Of a stretch of 57,708 nt of DNA, positions 15,015-23,858 are shown piece after piece. The stretch lies in assembly GCF_022678645.1 (NCBI RefSeq), contig NZ_JALBWV010000058.1, positions 1-57,708 on the forward strand, given 5' to 3'. This DNA comes from Saccharopolyspora soli (GTDB lineage Bacteria; Actinomycetota; Actinomycetes; Mycobacteriales; Pseudonocardiaceae). Both the position numbers and the translations under genes were made by a program. The notes beneath the pieces were generated by a model. The model ran no database searches and was not told the origin of the DNA. It was given only the letters and a program-made list of their open reading frames with translations. Each line of letters opens with the position of its first letter. The first letter of the stretch is position 1.

Positions 15015-16409
15015 GTGGACGGTCATTCCACCGAGAACGCCGCCAACCGGCGGCGGTTCCTCGTCGGCGGAGGTGCCACCCTCGCGGGCACGGTCACCGC
15101 CTCCATGATGGGCTCGCAGGCAGTCGCGGCCGAATCGCAGCCCGCACAGTCCACTGCGGATAGCGGGCCGCTGCGGCTGACCCACGGGGTGGTCACCGGC
15201 GACGTCACCTTGACCAGTGCGATGATCTGGGCCCGGGGCAGCCGCGAAGGCACGATGCAGGTGCTGTACGGGTCCGATGAGGCGCAGGTCGCCGGCCAGC
15301 AGGGCCTGGTGAGCGAGACCGTGACGCTGACCGCGGAGCGGGACTTCATCGGACAGGTGACCCTGCGTGACCTGACGCCGGGTACCCGGTACTTCTACAT
15401 GGTGCGGCTCCAAGGCGAAGATCCCACGGTCCGGCGGCCAATCGCCACCTTCGTCACGGCGCCGAAGAAGGAGGACCAGCGCGACGTCCACTTCGTCTGG
15501 AGCGGTGACACCGGATCGGGCTTCCAGAACCCGACGCCGTACCCGACGTTCGCCTCGATGCTCGCCGAGAACCCGGAGTTCTTCATCTTCAACGGCGACA
15601 CCATCTACGGCGACGTCCCCACCGCGGCCAGCGGCCCGGCCACGAGCCGCGAGATGTACTGGGCGAAGTACAAGGAGATGCGGGAGGACCCGTACCTCCA
15701 GACGTTGGCCTCCCGGGTCCCGTTCATCGTCAACTGGGACGACCACGAGGTGACGGACGGTTTCCGCGGCCCATCGGAGCCGCTGATGCCGATCGGCCGT
15801 CAGGCGTTCCACGACTACTGGCCCATCTCCTCCGGCCCGGAGCGGATCTACCGGTCCATCCGCTGGGGCAAGGAACTGGAGGTGTTCGTGGTGGACGGCA
15901 GGCAGTACGCCTCTCCGCTCGATGCCCCCGACGGCCCAAACAAGATCCTTTTCGGCGCTGAGCAGCGCAAGTGGTTGGTCGACTCCATGCGCAGCTCCAA
16001 CGCCACGTGGAAGGTGATCGTCACCTCCAGCCCGATCTCCATCATCCGGTCCACGCCGCCGGTGGACGACTACGTCGCCTACGAGCACGAGTTCGGCCTG
16101 CTGATGGACGACTTCCAGAAGATCAAGGCGAAGAACGTCGTCTGGATCACCGCCGACGTGCACTGGGCGCAGGCCATCGAATACCCCCGCTACGGCATGT
16201 GGGAGTTCGTCGGCTGCCCGATCGGATCCAGCCAGCGCACCAAATCCGAGCCGCTCTCGCCCACCTTCGGTCCCGAGGAGCGGTTCATCGCGCTGAACGG
16301 CCGCTACTACGGCAGCGTCAGCATCAACTCCCGCAACCGGACCATGACCGTGCAACTCAAGCGACAATCCGGTGAGCCCGTCTACAGCGTGGACATCCCG
16401 GCCCGCTGA
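15015..16409 (+). CDS. phoD: PhoD-type alkaline phosphatase/phosphodiesterase, Tat-exported
   Basis: A 464-aa exported phosphoesterase. A twin-arginine signal (NRRRFLVGGGATLAGTV, then Ala-rich) is followed by the N-terminal beta domain of PhoD-like enzymes (LTHGVVTGDVTLTSAMIWAR) and a metallophosphatase domain. Motifs likely to bind Fe/Ca are FVWSGDTGSG, FNGDTIYGD, VNWDDHEVTDGF, VVDGRQY and ITADVHWAQ. Family members release phosphate from phosphodiesters or monoesters such as cell-wall teichoic acid and are often controlled by PhoP. I did not find a clear PhoP box. GTG 15015 has AAAGGAG upstream. It stands alone between remnants and a methyltransferase gene. Confidence 0.87.
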   Translation: MDGHSTENAANRRRFLVGGGATLAGTVTASMMGSQAVAAESQPAQSTADSGPLRLTHGVVTGDVTLTSAMIWARGSREGTMQVLYGSDEAQVAGQQGLVSETVTLTAERDFIGQVTLRDLTPGTRYFYMVRLQGEDPTVRRPIATFVTAPKKEDQRDVHFVWSGDTGSGFQNPTPYPTFASMLAENPEFFIFNGDTIYGDVPTAASGPATSREMYWAKYKEMREDPYLQTLASRVPFIVNWDDHEVTDGFRGPSEPLMPIGRQAFHDYWPISSGPERIYRSIRWGKELEVFVVDGRQYASPLDAPDGPNKILFGAEQRKWLVDSMRSSNATWKVIVTSSPISIIRSTPPVDDYVAYEHEFGLLMDDFQKIKAKNVVWITADVHWAQAIEYPRYGMWEFVGCPIGSSQRTKSEPLSPTFGPEERFIALNGRYYGSVSINSRNRTMTVQLKRQSGEPVYSVDIPAR

Positions 16410-16416
16410 GCCGCTG

Positions 16417-16456
16417 GGGGACCGGTCCGTTCGGGCGACCTACGGCACCGGTCCCC
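16417..16456 (+). terminator. 10-bp hairpin behind phoD-like gene
   Basis: GGGGACCGGT (16417-16426) and ACCGGTCCCC (16447-16456) are perfect reverse complements with a 20-nt loop, 8 bp after the phosphatase stop codon. The remaining roughly 290 bp up to the methyltransferase hold no recognisable gene. Confidence 0.6.
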
Positions 16457-16746
16457 ACCCGCTCGCCATGCCGATGTGGACCTGGAAACTCGACGCGGCG
16501 TATTTCGGCCGACGATCTCCACACCCGTGCGCGGCGGCTCGTGCCATCCAACCCGTTTCAGGACCCGTCGCCCGTTTGCCGGTGCCCGCATGGCCCAGCC
16601 GGATCATCGAAATGGCCGGCGTTCGGCGAGGCAATCGCGGGTGAATAATCGGTGTCGCACGGGCGAGATTGCCTGCCCATTGCCGACGCGGGCCGGTCGA
16701 CCGCGCGCGGGTCTGGGAAGGACGAGCAGATCGGGAGGACGTTCAA

Positions 16747-17595
16747 GTGTCCGCAGCAGGTGAGGGCGGGGTGCCGCCGGAAATCGATACGTCCGTCCCG
16801 AGCGTCGCCCGCATGTACGACTACGCGATCGGCGGCAAGGACAACTTCGAGGTGGACCGGGCGGCCGCGCACGAACTGGCCAAGGTCTTCCCGGAAGGAT
16901 TCCAGTTCACGCGGGACAACCGGTCCTTCCTCGGGCGGGCAGTGCACTACCTCACCAAGGAGGCCGGGATCCGGCAGTTCATCGACAACGGCAGCGGCCT
17001 GCCCGCCCAGCGCACCGTGCACCAGGTCGCGCAGGAACTCAACCCCGACGCGCGCGTCGTCTACATCGACAACGACCCCGTGGTGCTCGCCTACGGACGC
17101 GCGTTGCTGGAGGGCAACGGGAAGACGGCCGCGCTGCAGGCCGACATGGCGGAGCCGGAGAAGATCCTGGCCGGGGAAAGCACCCGGAAACTCATCGACC
17201 TCGACGAACCGGTCGCTGCGCTCTACGTGTCCGTACTGCATTGCCTGCCCGACGAGCACAAGCCCGGGGACGTGGTGACCCGGATGCTCGACGCGCTGCC
17301 GTCCGGCAGCTACGTCGTCATCTCGCACCTCGTGGCCGAGGACCAGGCCCCCATGGACTACTTCACCGAGTACATGAACCGGTCGATGCCCTGGGGCCGA
17401 GTCCGCAGACCTGCGGAGGTGACCCGTTTCTTCGATGGCCTGGAGATCCTCGAACCAGGTCTGGTCGACATCGAGTTCTGGCGCCCAGACTCGTACGCGG
17501 AGAAAATGACCTTCGACCTGCCCTTTGAAATTCCCGTAGTCGCACCCGAGGACAAGAAGCTGTGGGAGTTCGGCGGCGTCGCCCGCAAACCCTGA
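16747..17595 (+). CDS. SAM-dependent methyltransferase, DUF574 type
   Basis: A 282-aa protein of the actinobacteria-specific DUF574/Methyltransf_19 group. Hallmarks are PSVARMYDYAIGGKDNFEVD at the start, RDNRSFLGRAVHYL, and the SAM region QFIDNGSGLP...VVYIDNDPVVLAYGRALL. The usual Asp-x-Gly-x-Gly appears here as DNGSGLP. GTG 16747 has GGGAGG 9 nt upstream; the frame is open further upstream but the GTG fits the family. In many actinomycetes such genes lie near XRE/DUF397 pairs, which are not seen here. Substrate unknown. Convergent with the glycosidase-like remnant, with a shared terminator between them. Confidence 0.87.
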   Translation: MSAAGEGGVPPEIDTSVPSVARMYDYAIGGKDNFEVDRAAAHELAKVFPEGFQFTRDNRSFLGRAVHYLTKEAGIRQFIDNGSGLPAQRTVHQVAQELNPDARVVYIDNDPVVLAYGRALLEGNGKTAALQADMAEPEKILAGESTRKLIDLDEPVAALYVSVLHCLPDEHKPGDVVTRMLDALPSGSYVVISHLVAEDQAPMDYFTEYMNRSMPWGRVRRPAEVTRFFDGLEILEPGLVDIEFWRPDSYAEKMTFDLPFEIPVVAPEDKKLWEFGGVARKP

Positions 17596-17695
17596 GGGCC
17601 GTGCGCGAGGCAATCGACGGGGTACCGGCAGTGGCGCTGCACGTGCACGAGGGTTCGTGTCGGTGGGGCCGGGTCAATGGGGGTCTGCACGGCCA

Positions 17696-17734
17696 GAACA
17701 AGGGACCAGGAACGCATCGCCTGACCCCTTGTTC
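17696..17734. terminator. Bidirectional hairpin between convergent genes
   Basis: Positions 17696-17710 pair with 17720-17734 over 15 bp with two mismatches and a 9-nt loop. It lies between the methyltransferase stop (+) and the end of the glycosidase-like frame (-). Confidence 0.6.
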
Positions 17735-17745
17735 CTCGCGTCCGA

Positions 17746-18838
17746 CTAGCGCAGTTCGACCACCGCGTACGTGTCGCATTCCGGCAACACGAAACTCACT
17801 CGACCCCGCGTAGCGGATACTGGAATGATCTGTTGTTGCTGCCCAGGCCGGTAGACGACCGCCTCGGCGGCAGTGACCGGGGCAGCAATGACGAACTCCA
17901 GGTTCTTCCTGCGCACCACCGCGTCCGTCGCCTCGTCGAAATCGTAGTTGACCAAGTGCACGGCCATCCTGTCATCCGGCAGGCGATGCAGGTTCACCGC
18001 GGCCAACGGTCCGAGCTCGGCTTCCACCTGCCGAGGCAGGGCCGACGCGACCGCTTCCTGATCGGCTACCACCAGGGTGCGTGGGTGCTCGATGATCGCC
18101 TTGACCTGCTCCGGGGCAAGGTCGGCACCATAGGGGCCATGCAGGATCACGTTGCCCCCATTTTCCAGATAGGACATCAACACCTGGTGTTGCGCCGGGT
18201 TGACGGCCCAACAGCTGGGCACCACGACGGTCCGGTATCTGGCCAGTTTCGCCGCCGTGACGTCGTCCGGCCGCAGCCGGGTATTCGGGAAGATCACCGA
18301 GTCGAAGGGGATTCCGTTGCGGCTCAAGGACTCCACGATCGGCCAGTAGCTGATCGGCGGGGTGTCCAGCTCCCCGTCGTAGGTGAAGAAACGCCCATCG
18401 TCGGAATACTGGTCGGCGTCGATGGTACGGCCGATGGTGCTGAGCACGGAGAAGATCACCGCGGTGTCGTTGTAGGACTCGTTGGAGGTCGCCGCGTCGA
18501 TTTCCGCCAGGAACTGGCCGGTCTCGTCCACCAGGTCCTTGCACACCCAGTAGGAGTCCTTGAAACCTGCGCTACCCGAGCGAGTAGGACTCGCTCCCGG
18601 CGATGGCGGCGCCGGGGCTTTCGCTGGTGCTAGACGCCGCCGGTGTCACCGCACCGGACGGGCGCAGCGAGTCGTTCGACGCGAACGCGGACGGCTGCGG
18701 TAGCGGGGAGTGCGGGGGAGTCGTTGTCCTGAAACGGCTTTCCGATGCCCGGCGGATAACGACCGCGGGTTGGCTGTGCTGCGAGGCAGCGCGGTGCACC
18801 AGGAGTTTGGGGCGGATCTTGATGCCGTTGGCGCTCAA
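17746..18838 (-). pseudogene. Glycoside-hydrolase-like gene remnant, N-terminally truncated and frameshifted
   Basis: The main frame 17746-18546 (266 aa) has a class-I-glutamine-amidotransferase-like stretch (YRTVVVPSCWAVNPAQHQVL, LENGGNVILHGPYG), then an end domain (VHLVNYDFDEATDAVV...YAVVELR) like the C-terminal domains of beta-galactosidase-type enzymes. There is no catalytic TIM barrel. Sequence continues upstream past its first ATG (FKDSYWV before CKDLVDETG). A second frame at 18572-18838 ends in SPGAAIAGSESYSLG, which would join naturally to it, so a frameshift near 18560-18600 is likely. The enzyme is therefore incomplete, and the family assignment is tentative. Confidence 0.5.
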
Positions 18839-19033
18839 CGGCTGACCGCCACGGGCAGCCAGCCGCAGATTCGGCGATTCGGTGAGTGGGGCAGATGCTC
18901 CGCGCAGCCGAGACGTGGCTGCACGCGCACGGTCTGGAAGTGGCCGCAGCCGTCGACGAGTTGTCCAGGTAACGGTTTTGTCACGCCGATGACCGGCGGA
19001 AACGTGTCTCTTGCTCTATTCGGTCGTACATGT

Positions 19034-19059
19034 CAACGTTAACACATGGCAACGTTAAC
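19034..19059. promoter_or_regulatory. Two CAACGTTAAC boxes flanking the LacI start codon
   Basis: CAACGTTAAC is at 19034-19043 and again at 19050-19059, 16 bp apart, with the LacI ATG (19046) between them. Each is a near-palindrome with a central CG step, typical of LacI-family operators. Binding would block both promoter and start codon, so strong autorepression is likely. Confidence 0.6.
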
Positions 19060-20068
19060 CGACGGCGGCAAGCCCAGCGTCACGGTCAAGACGGTGGCTG
19101 CCCGCGCCGGCGTGAGCGCGCAGACGGTATCCCGAGTGCTGCGCGGTAGCGGTTACGTCAGCCAGCAGACCAGGGAAAAGGTACTGGCTGCCGTGAAAGC
19201 GGTCGGTTACCGCCCCAACGCGGTGGGTCGCAGCCTGCGCGCCACCAGGACGCCGATGGTCGGGTTGCTGATCACCGACATCACCAACCCGTTCTACGCC
19301 ACCCTGCACAAGGCGATCGAGGCGGTTTTCCGAGAACACGGCCTAACGCTCATGCTGCTGAACTCCGATGACGATCCCCAGACGGAACGGCAGCAACTCG
19401 ACCTGTTGAGCTCTTACCGCCCCAGCGGACTGCTCGTCGCCCCGGCCGTGGCCAGTTCCCTGACCGCGGAGGACATCGCGGCGGTCGGGAACTGCGTGCT
19501 GGTCAGCCGTACGTTGCCGGCACTCGATGCTCCGTCGGTGGTCACCAACGAGCCGGAGGCGATGCGGGAAGCGACCGAGGCGCTGCTCCGCGCCGGGCAC
19601 CGGCAGATCGTGGCCGTGCTCGGACCGGCGGCGGCCTCGACCACCGAGCGCCGGGAAGCCGGCTACCGCGCCGCGATGGCGGCCAGCGGCCACGAACCGC
19701 TGATCTACTACACGGACCAGACCGCCGCCGGAGCTCGATCGACGATCAAGCAGGCGCGCCACCGACATCCTGATATCACGGCCGCGATCGGCTTCAACAC
19801 GCCCGTGACCGAAGGAATCCTCGCGGGGCTGCGTGACCAGGACGGGCACTGCCCCGATGATCTTTCGCTGGTCGGGTTCACCGACGCGCCGTGGATGGAA
19901 TTTCACCAGCCGCCGATCACCGTGGTCCGGCAACCTGTCGAGGAGATGGGCGCGCTCGCGGCTGAACTCGTGCTCGACCTCATCGATGACAAGCCCGTCG
20001 CCAAAACGGCGCATACGGTCCCCAGTCGACTACTTCACCGCCAGTCCATTCGTTCCCTTTCCCGCTAG
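19046..20068 (+). CDS. LacI-family transcriptional regulator
   Basis: A 340-aa repressor with an N-terminal helix-turn-helix (VKTVAARAGVSAQTVSRVLR, about 14-33), a hinge helix (NAVGRSLRATRT) and a periplasmic-binding-protein-like sensor domain (VGLLITDITNPFYATLHKAI; SLVGFTDAPWMEF). It lies 32 bp upstream of an MFS transporter and an enolase-superfamily gene on the same strand, so it probably represses this sugar-acid operon and itself. ATG 19046 gives the normal family start; the ribosome binding site is weak because an operator-like box overlaps that place. Confidence 0.9.
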   Translation: MATLTDGGKPSVTVKTVAARAGVSAQTVSRVLRGSGYVSQQTREKVLAAVKAVGYRPNAVGRSLRATRTPMVGLLITDITNPFYATLHKAIEAVFREHGLTLMLLNSDDDPQTERQQLDLLSSYRPSGLLVAPAVASSLTAEDIAAVGNCVLVSRTLPALDAPSVVTNEPEAMREATEALLRAGHRQIVAVLGPAAASTTERREAGYRAAMAASGHEPLIYYTDQTAAGARSTIKQARHRHPDITAAIGFNTPVTEGILAGLRDQDGHCPDDLSLVGFTDAPWMEFHQPPITVVRQPVEEMGALAAELVLDLIDDKPVAKTAHTVPSRLLHRQSIRSLSR

Positions 20069-20100
20069 TCGTTTCTGGCCTCACAGAAGAGGTGAGTTCC

Positions 20101-21405
20101 GTGTCTTCCGAGACGATGTCGTCCCTGGCGCATGCCGCCGGCCGGATCACAGCCAAGCGCTGGACACACATCCTGGTTCCGCTGCTCTTCCTCTACGTCA
20201 TCAACTTCATCGATCGCAACAACATCGGCTTCGCTGTGATTGGCGGCATGAATGCGGATCTGCACATCGACAACGCCGCGGCCGGACTCGCTGGTGGCGT
20301 TTTCTACATCGGATACCTGATCCTGCAGATCCCGGGCGGCATCCTCGCCGAACGTTTCGACGTGAAGCGGCTCATCGTGGGCCTCGCGATCGGCTGGGGC
20401 GTGCTGGCGATAGCCACTGGCTTGGTACAGGACCTGATCCAGTTGCTGGTGCTGCGATTCCTGCTCGGCTTGATCGAGGGGGCGGTGTGGCCGGCCATCC
20501 TGGTGATGCTGTCCCGGTGGTTCACCGACCGGGAACGGTCCACAGCGAACTCGATCTGGCTGCTGTGCCTGCCGCTGTCCTTCGTGATCATGGGGCCGAT
20601 TTCGGGCCTGATCGTGGAAGCCACCAGTTGGCGCTGGCTGTTCATCATCGAAGGTTTCCCGGCGGTGTTGTTCGCCCTGCTCGTGCTCGCCGTGGGAGCC
20701 GCGAAGCCGCAGCAAGCCGGGTGGCTGCCGCGGGCCGAACGCGATTACATCCTGAATGGCCAGGCAGGCACCACCGAGCGCGTCAAGGTCACCGGATTCC
20801 GGCAAGCCGTGCTGCACCCGCAGGTGCTGCTGCTGTCCGCGATCTACCTCTTCTGGCTGCTCGGCGCGGTCGGGTTCTTCACCTGGGCGCCCGCGATCAT
20901 GAAGCAGATCTCGTCGGCCAGCCTGGTCAACACCGGTTTGCTGTCCACCCTTCCATACCTGGCCGCCCTGGTTGGGCTGCTGGTGGTCGGCCGGTTCGCC
21001 GACCGAACCCGGCGCCGGAAGGTCTTCGTCGGCGTGGACCTCGCCTGCCTCGCGCTGTTCCTGCTGGTTTCCACCCTGTTCACCGGGAACCACATCGCTT
21101 CGCTGGCCTGCCTGGTCGCCGCCGGATTCTTCCTGTTCGCCATGCATGCCCCGTTCTGGGCCATTCCGATGGAGACGGTGCCGCAGCACCTGACCGGCGC
21201 GGCGATCGGCATGATTTCGCTGATCGGCAACATCGGTAGTTTCATCGGCCCGTACCTGATGGGCTACGTGCAGCAGGCGACGAACTCGTTCACCGCTGGC
21301 CTGTACGTGCTGGTCGCAAGCTTGCTGGTGGCCGCGGTACTCACCGTCTTCGTGCGGGAACGCCGAGTCGCCGAGGTGACCGGGGCTGTGGCGGTACACG
21401 CATGA
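20101..21405 (+). CDS. MFS transporter, anion:cation symporter (sugar-acid) type
   Basis: A 434-aa protein with about 12 transmembrane segments. The motif FIDRNNIGFA in helix 1, and FYIGYLILQIPGGILAERF followed by RWFTDRERSTANSIWL, mark it as an ACS-family MFS transporter of the glucarate/galactarate or hexuronate kind. I prefer GTG 20101 over GTG 20092 because GAGGTGAG stands 5-6 nt before it. Its stop overlaps the start of the enolase-superfamily gene by 4 nt. It probably imports the aldarate or sugar acid that the next enzyme dehydrates, under control of the LacI protein upstream. Confidence 0.87.
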   Translation: MSSETMSSLAHAAGRITAKRWTHILVPLLFLYVINFIDRNNIGFAVIGGMNADLHIDNAAAGLAGGVFYIGYLILQIPGGILAERFDVKRLIVGLAIGWGVLAIATGLVQDLIQLLVLRFLLGLIEGAVWPAILVMLSRWFTDRERSTANSIWLLCLPLSFVIMGPISGLIVEATSWRWLFIIEGFPAVLFALLVLAVGAAKPQQAGWLPRAERDYILNGQAGTTERVKVTGFRQAVLHPQVLLLSAIYLFWLLGAVGFFTWAPAIMKQISSASLVNTGLLSTLPYLAALVGLLVVGRFADRTRRRKVFVGVDLACLALFLLVSTLFTGNHIASLACLVAAGFFLFAMHAPFWAIPMETVPQHLTGAAIGMISLIGNIGSFIGPYLMGYVQQATNSFTAGLYVLVASLLVAAVLTVFVRERRVAEVTGAVAVHA

Positions 21406-22619
21406 TTTCCTCCGCCGATCGCCGCCCGGCCGACTCCGGTGACCTGCGCATCGACCGGGTTCGGGTGTTGCCCCTGACCCTGCCGATCAGCAACTCGCTG
21501 CGCTACACGCAGGGCCAGGTGCGCGCGTTCCAGCGCATCATCATCGAACTGTCCACAGCGGACGGACTGGTCGGGTACGGGGAGTGCCGCGGGGACCAGT
21601 TGCGCTACACCCTGCTCGCCGGGGTGGCGCCGTCCCTGATCGGCATGGACCCGTACCAGCTGGAGGTGCTGCGCTGGCGGATGGCGCCGCAGGGACTGGT
21701 GGAACTGTTCTCCGGCACCGTCGCGGTGCAAAGTTACTCGGCGATCGAGATGGCGTGCCTGGATCTGATCGGGAAGGCCACCGGCCGACCGGTGGCGGAC
21801 CTGCTCGGCGGCCGAGTCCGGGACGAAATCGACATCGCGGGCTACCTCTACTACTTCGGGGAGACCCCGGAGCAGGACACCGAGGACAGCCTGCTGGCGT
21901 CGGCGCACGACGTGGTGGACCGGTACGGCTTCGCGACCCTGAAGTACAAGTGCGGTGTGCTGGATCCCGATCGGGAACTCCGCGCATTGCACCGGCTGCG
22001 GAGCGAGTTCCCCGACCATCGTCTGCGAATCGATCCCAACGGCGGTTGGGGGGTGAGCACCGGGGCTCGGTTCCTGTCGATCTGCCGGGATCTTGGCGTC
22101 GAGTTCGTCGAGGATCCGGGGGCGACCCTGGCGAAGAACGCCCGGATCCGGCAGCTGAGCCCGGGCGTGCCGCTGGCCAGCAACCAGGCGGTGGCCTCGC
22201 TGGAAACCATGGCCCTGGACCAGGCATTCGGCGCGATTGACATCCCGCTGATCGATCTGAACTGGTACGGCGGCTTCCGGGCGTCGATGATCGCCGGTCG
22301 AATGGCCGAACTGCTCGGTCGGGACGTCGGCATCCACAGCAGCATGGAGACGGCGATCTCCCAGTCCGCCCAGTTGCAGCTGGCAGCCTGTCTGCCGAAC
22401 CTGCCGTACGCCTCGGACAGCCACTACCTGTACCTCCAGGCCGATGTCGGGGAGCGACTGCCCATCACCGGCGGCCGGATGCGCGTTCCGACGGGTCCGG
22501 GACTCGGGGTGACGGTCGACCCCGACCAGTTGGAGTCCTGCCACCAGCGGTGGCAGGAAACCGGATTCCTGTCCTGGGACAACCCCGGCGAGCCACCGGC
22601 AACCCTGCCGCGCTGGTAG
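21402..22619 (+). CDS. Enolase-superfamily acid-sugar dehydratase (glucarate dehydratase-like)
   Basis: A 405-aa enzyme that should abstract a proton alpha to a carboxylate and eliminate water. Active-site residues are visible: K181 and K183 in LKYKCG, D211 in RIDPNGGW, E237 in VEDPG, N261 in ASNQ and H312 in GIHSSME. The KxK motif with the late His and Asn-type third ligand is that of the glucarate dehydratase group. ATG 21402 overlaps the transporter stop (ATGA). The substrate is probably an aldarate or aldonate taken up by the preceding MFS protein; which one cannot be decided from sequence. Confidence 0.87.
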   Translation: MISSADRRPADSGDLRIDRVRVLPLTLPISNSLRYTQGQVRAFQRIIIELSTADGLVGYGECRGDQLRYTLLAGVAPSLIGMDPYQLEVLRWRMAPQGLVELFSGTVAVQSYSAIEMACLDLIGKATGRPVADLLGGRVRDEIDIAGYLYYFGETPEQDTEDSLLASAHDVVDRYGFATLKYKCGVLDPDRELRALHRLRSEFPDHRLRIDPNGGWGVSTGARFLSICRDLGVEFVEDPGATLAKNARIRQLSPGVPLASNQAVASLETMALDQAFGAIDIPLIDLNWYGGFRASMIAGRMAELLGRDVGIHSSMETAISQSAQLQLAACLPNLPYASDSHYLYLQADVGERLPITGGRMRVPTGPGLGVTVDPDQLESCHQRWQETGFLSWDNPGEPPATLPRW

Positions 22620-22664
22620 CCAGCCCCACACCATTCCCGCCCTCGCGTCCCAGAAAGGTGCTTC

Positions 22665-22991
22665 GTGTTCGTTCTCCTGCCCACCTACCAGGTCCCGCTC
22701 GATCAGGTCGATGCTGTGTTGACGGAACACCGCGCATGGCTCGACGAGCAGTTCGCCTCCGGTCGGTTCCTGGTCGCCGGTCGCCGAGTCCCCCGGGAAG
22801 GCGGATTCATCCTGGCCGCAGACGGTGACCGCGCGGAGATCGAACAGCTGGCCGCCACCGACCCCTTCGCCATCGAGGGCATCGCGCACTACGAGGTGCT
22901 GGAGGTGCAACCCACCGGCGGCATGCCGGGCGTCCTCGCCGCGCTCGCTGGGTACGGCGTGCGGATCGCGGGACCGAACCGCGACCGCTGA
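22665..22991 (+). CDS. YciI-family protein
   Basis: A 108-aa dimeric alpha-beta-barrel protein. FVLLPTYQVPLDQVDAVLTE and HRAWLDEQFASGRFLVAGRR match the YciI/YCII fold, with the conserved His at position 22 and a late acidic residue pair (ATDPFAIEGIAHYEV). Family members include small dehydrochlorinases and lactone-handling proteins, and many have no known function. It starts at GTG 22665 with AAAGG upstream, 45 bp behind the dehydratase and 25 bp before the metallo-hydrolase, so it belongs to the operon. Confidence 0.8.
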   Translation: MFVLLPTYQVPLDQVDAVLTEHRAWLDEQFASGRFLVAGRRVPREGGFILAADGDRAEIEQLAATDPFAIEGIAHYEVLEVQPTGGMPGVLAALAGYGVRIAGPNRDR

Positions 22992-23016
22992 CTCGCACAC
23001 CGAGAAAGAGGCATCG

Positions 23017-23757
23017 ATGTACGAACTGAGCATCCTCATCCAGGGATTTCCTGGGCGCAGCACGGATCACGGCGGCCTGGGGTGGAGCACCGTTCCACTG
23101 CTTCGCGGGCATGGCGAGACGATCCTGGTCGACACCGGCGGCTACGGCTACCGGACGCCCATGCTCGCGGCGCTGCGGGAATACGGCGTCGAGCCCACTG
23201 ATGTCACCACCGTCATCCTCACCCACTGCCACTGGGACCACGCCTGCAACTTCCCCCTGTTTCCCAACGCACGGGTCATCGTGCCGCGCCCTGAACTGGA
23301 ATGGGCGGCTGTCCAGCCGGTCGGCACCTGGGAACTTCCGGAATTCCACGTGGAAAAGCTCGTCACCGCCGAGAACGTGGTGCGGATCGAAGACGGGGCC
23401 GAACCACTTCGGGACGTGCGCGCGATTGCCACCCCCGGCCACACCCCGGGACATTTCGCCTACCGAATCGCGGGTTCCGAGGGACCGCTGCTGTTCAGCG
23501 GTGACGCGGTGAAGAACGAGGCGGAACTGCTCAGCGGCGATGCCGACATGACCCTGTACGCCGAGGCGAGCCGGCGCAGCATTGCCAAGATCCGCGAAAT
23601 GCTGCTTGCCGATCCCAGCATGGTGCTGGTCTGCGGGCACGATCGAATGATCAGTTTGCGGGATCGCGAGGTGATCGCGCACTCCCAGCTCCGCGGTGGC
23701 ATCCAGGCATGGCTGCCCGGCAAGTCGGCGCCGACGATGATCGACCTGCTCTCCTGA
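23017..23757 (+). CDS. Metallo-beta-lactamase-fold hydrolase (lactonase-like)
   Basis: A 246-aa di-metal hydrolase. Ligands are in THCHWDHA (H70, H72, D74, H75), GHTPGH (H146), FSGDAV (D163) and CGHD (H208). The layout is that of N-acyl-homoserine-lactonase-like or quercetinase-like small hydrolases. Inside an acid-sugar operon the natural guess is hydrolysis of a sugar lactone. ATG 23017 has an AGAGG element. A hairpin at 23768-23798 follows the stop codon, so the second MFS gene may have its own promoter. Confidence 0.85.
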   Translation: MYELSILIQGFPGRSTDHGGLGWSTVPLLRGHGETILVDTGGYGYRTPMLAALREYGVEPTDVTTVILTHCHWDHACNFPLFPNARVIVPRPELEWAAVQPVGTWELPEFHVEKLVTAENVVRIEDGAEPLRDVRAIATPGHTPGHFAYRIAGSEGPLLFSGDAVKNEAELLSGDADMTLYAEASRRSIAKIREMLLADPSMVLVCGHDRMISLRDREVIAHSQLRGGIQAWLPGKSAPTMIDLLS

Positions 23758-23767
23758 GTCGCGGCGA

Positions 23768-23798
23768 TCCCGGCGAATCTTCCGCTGCTCCGCCGGGA
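23768..23798 (+). terminator. Weak 8-bp hairpin
   Basis: TCCCGGCG (23768-23775) pairs with CGCCGGGA (23791-23798), loop 15 nt. It lies just after the lactonase-like gene. It is short and without a T-run, so it may only attenuate. Confidence 0.35.
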
Positions 23799-23858
23799 AT
23801 GGTTGCCGGACAACCACTTTCCGTTTTTCTCATCTGATATCGAACAACGAGGTTCACC

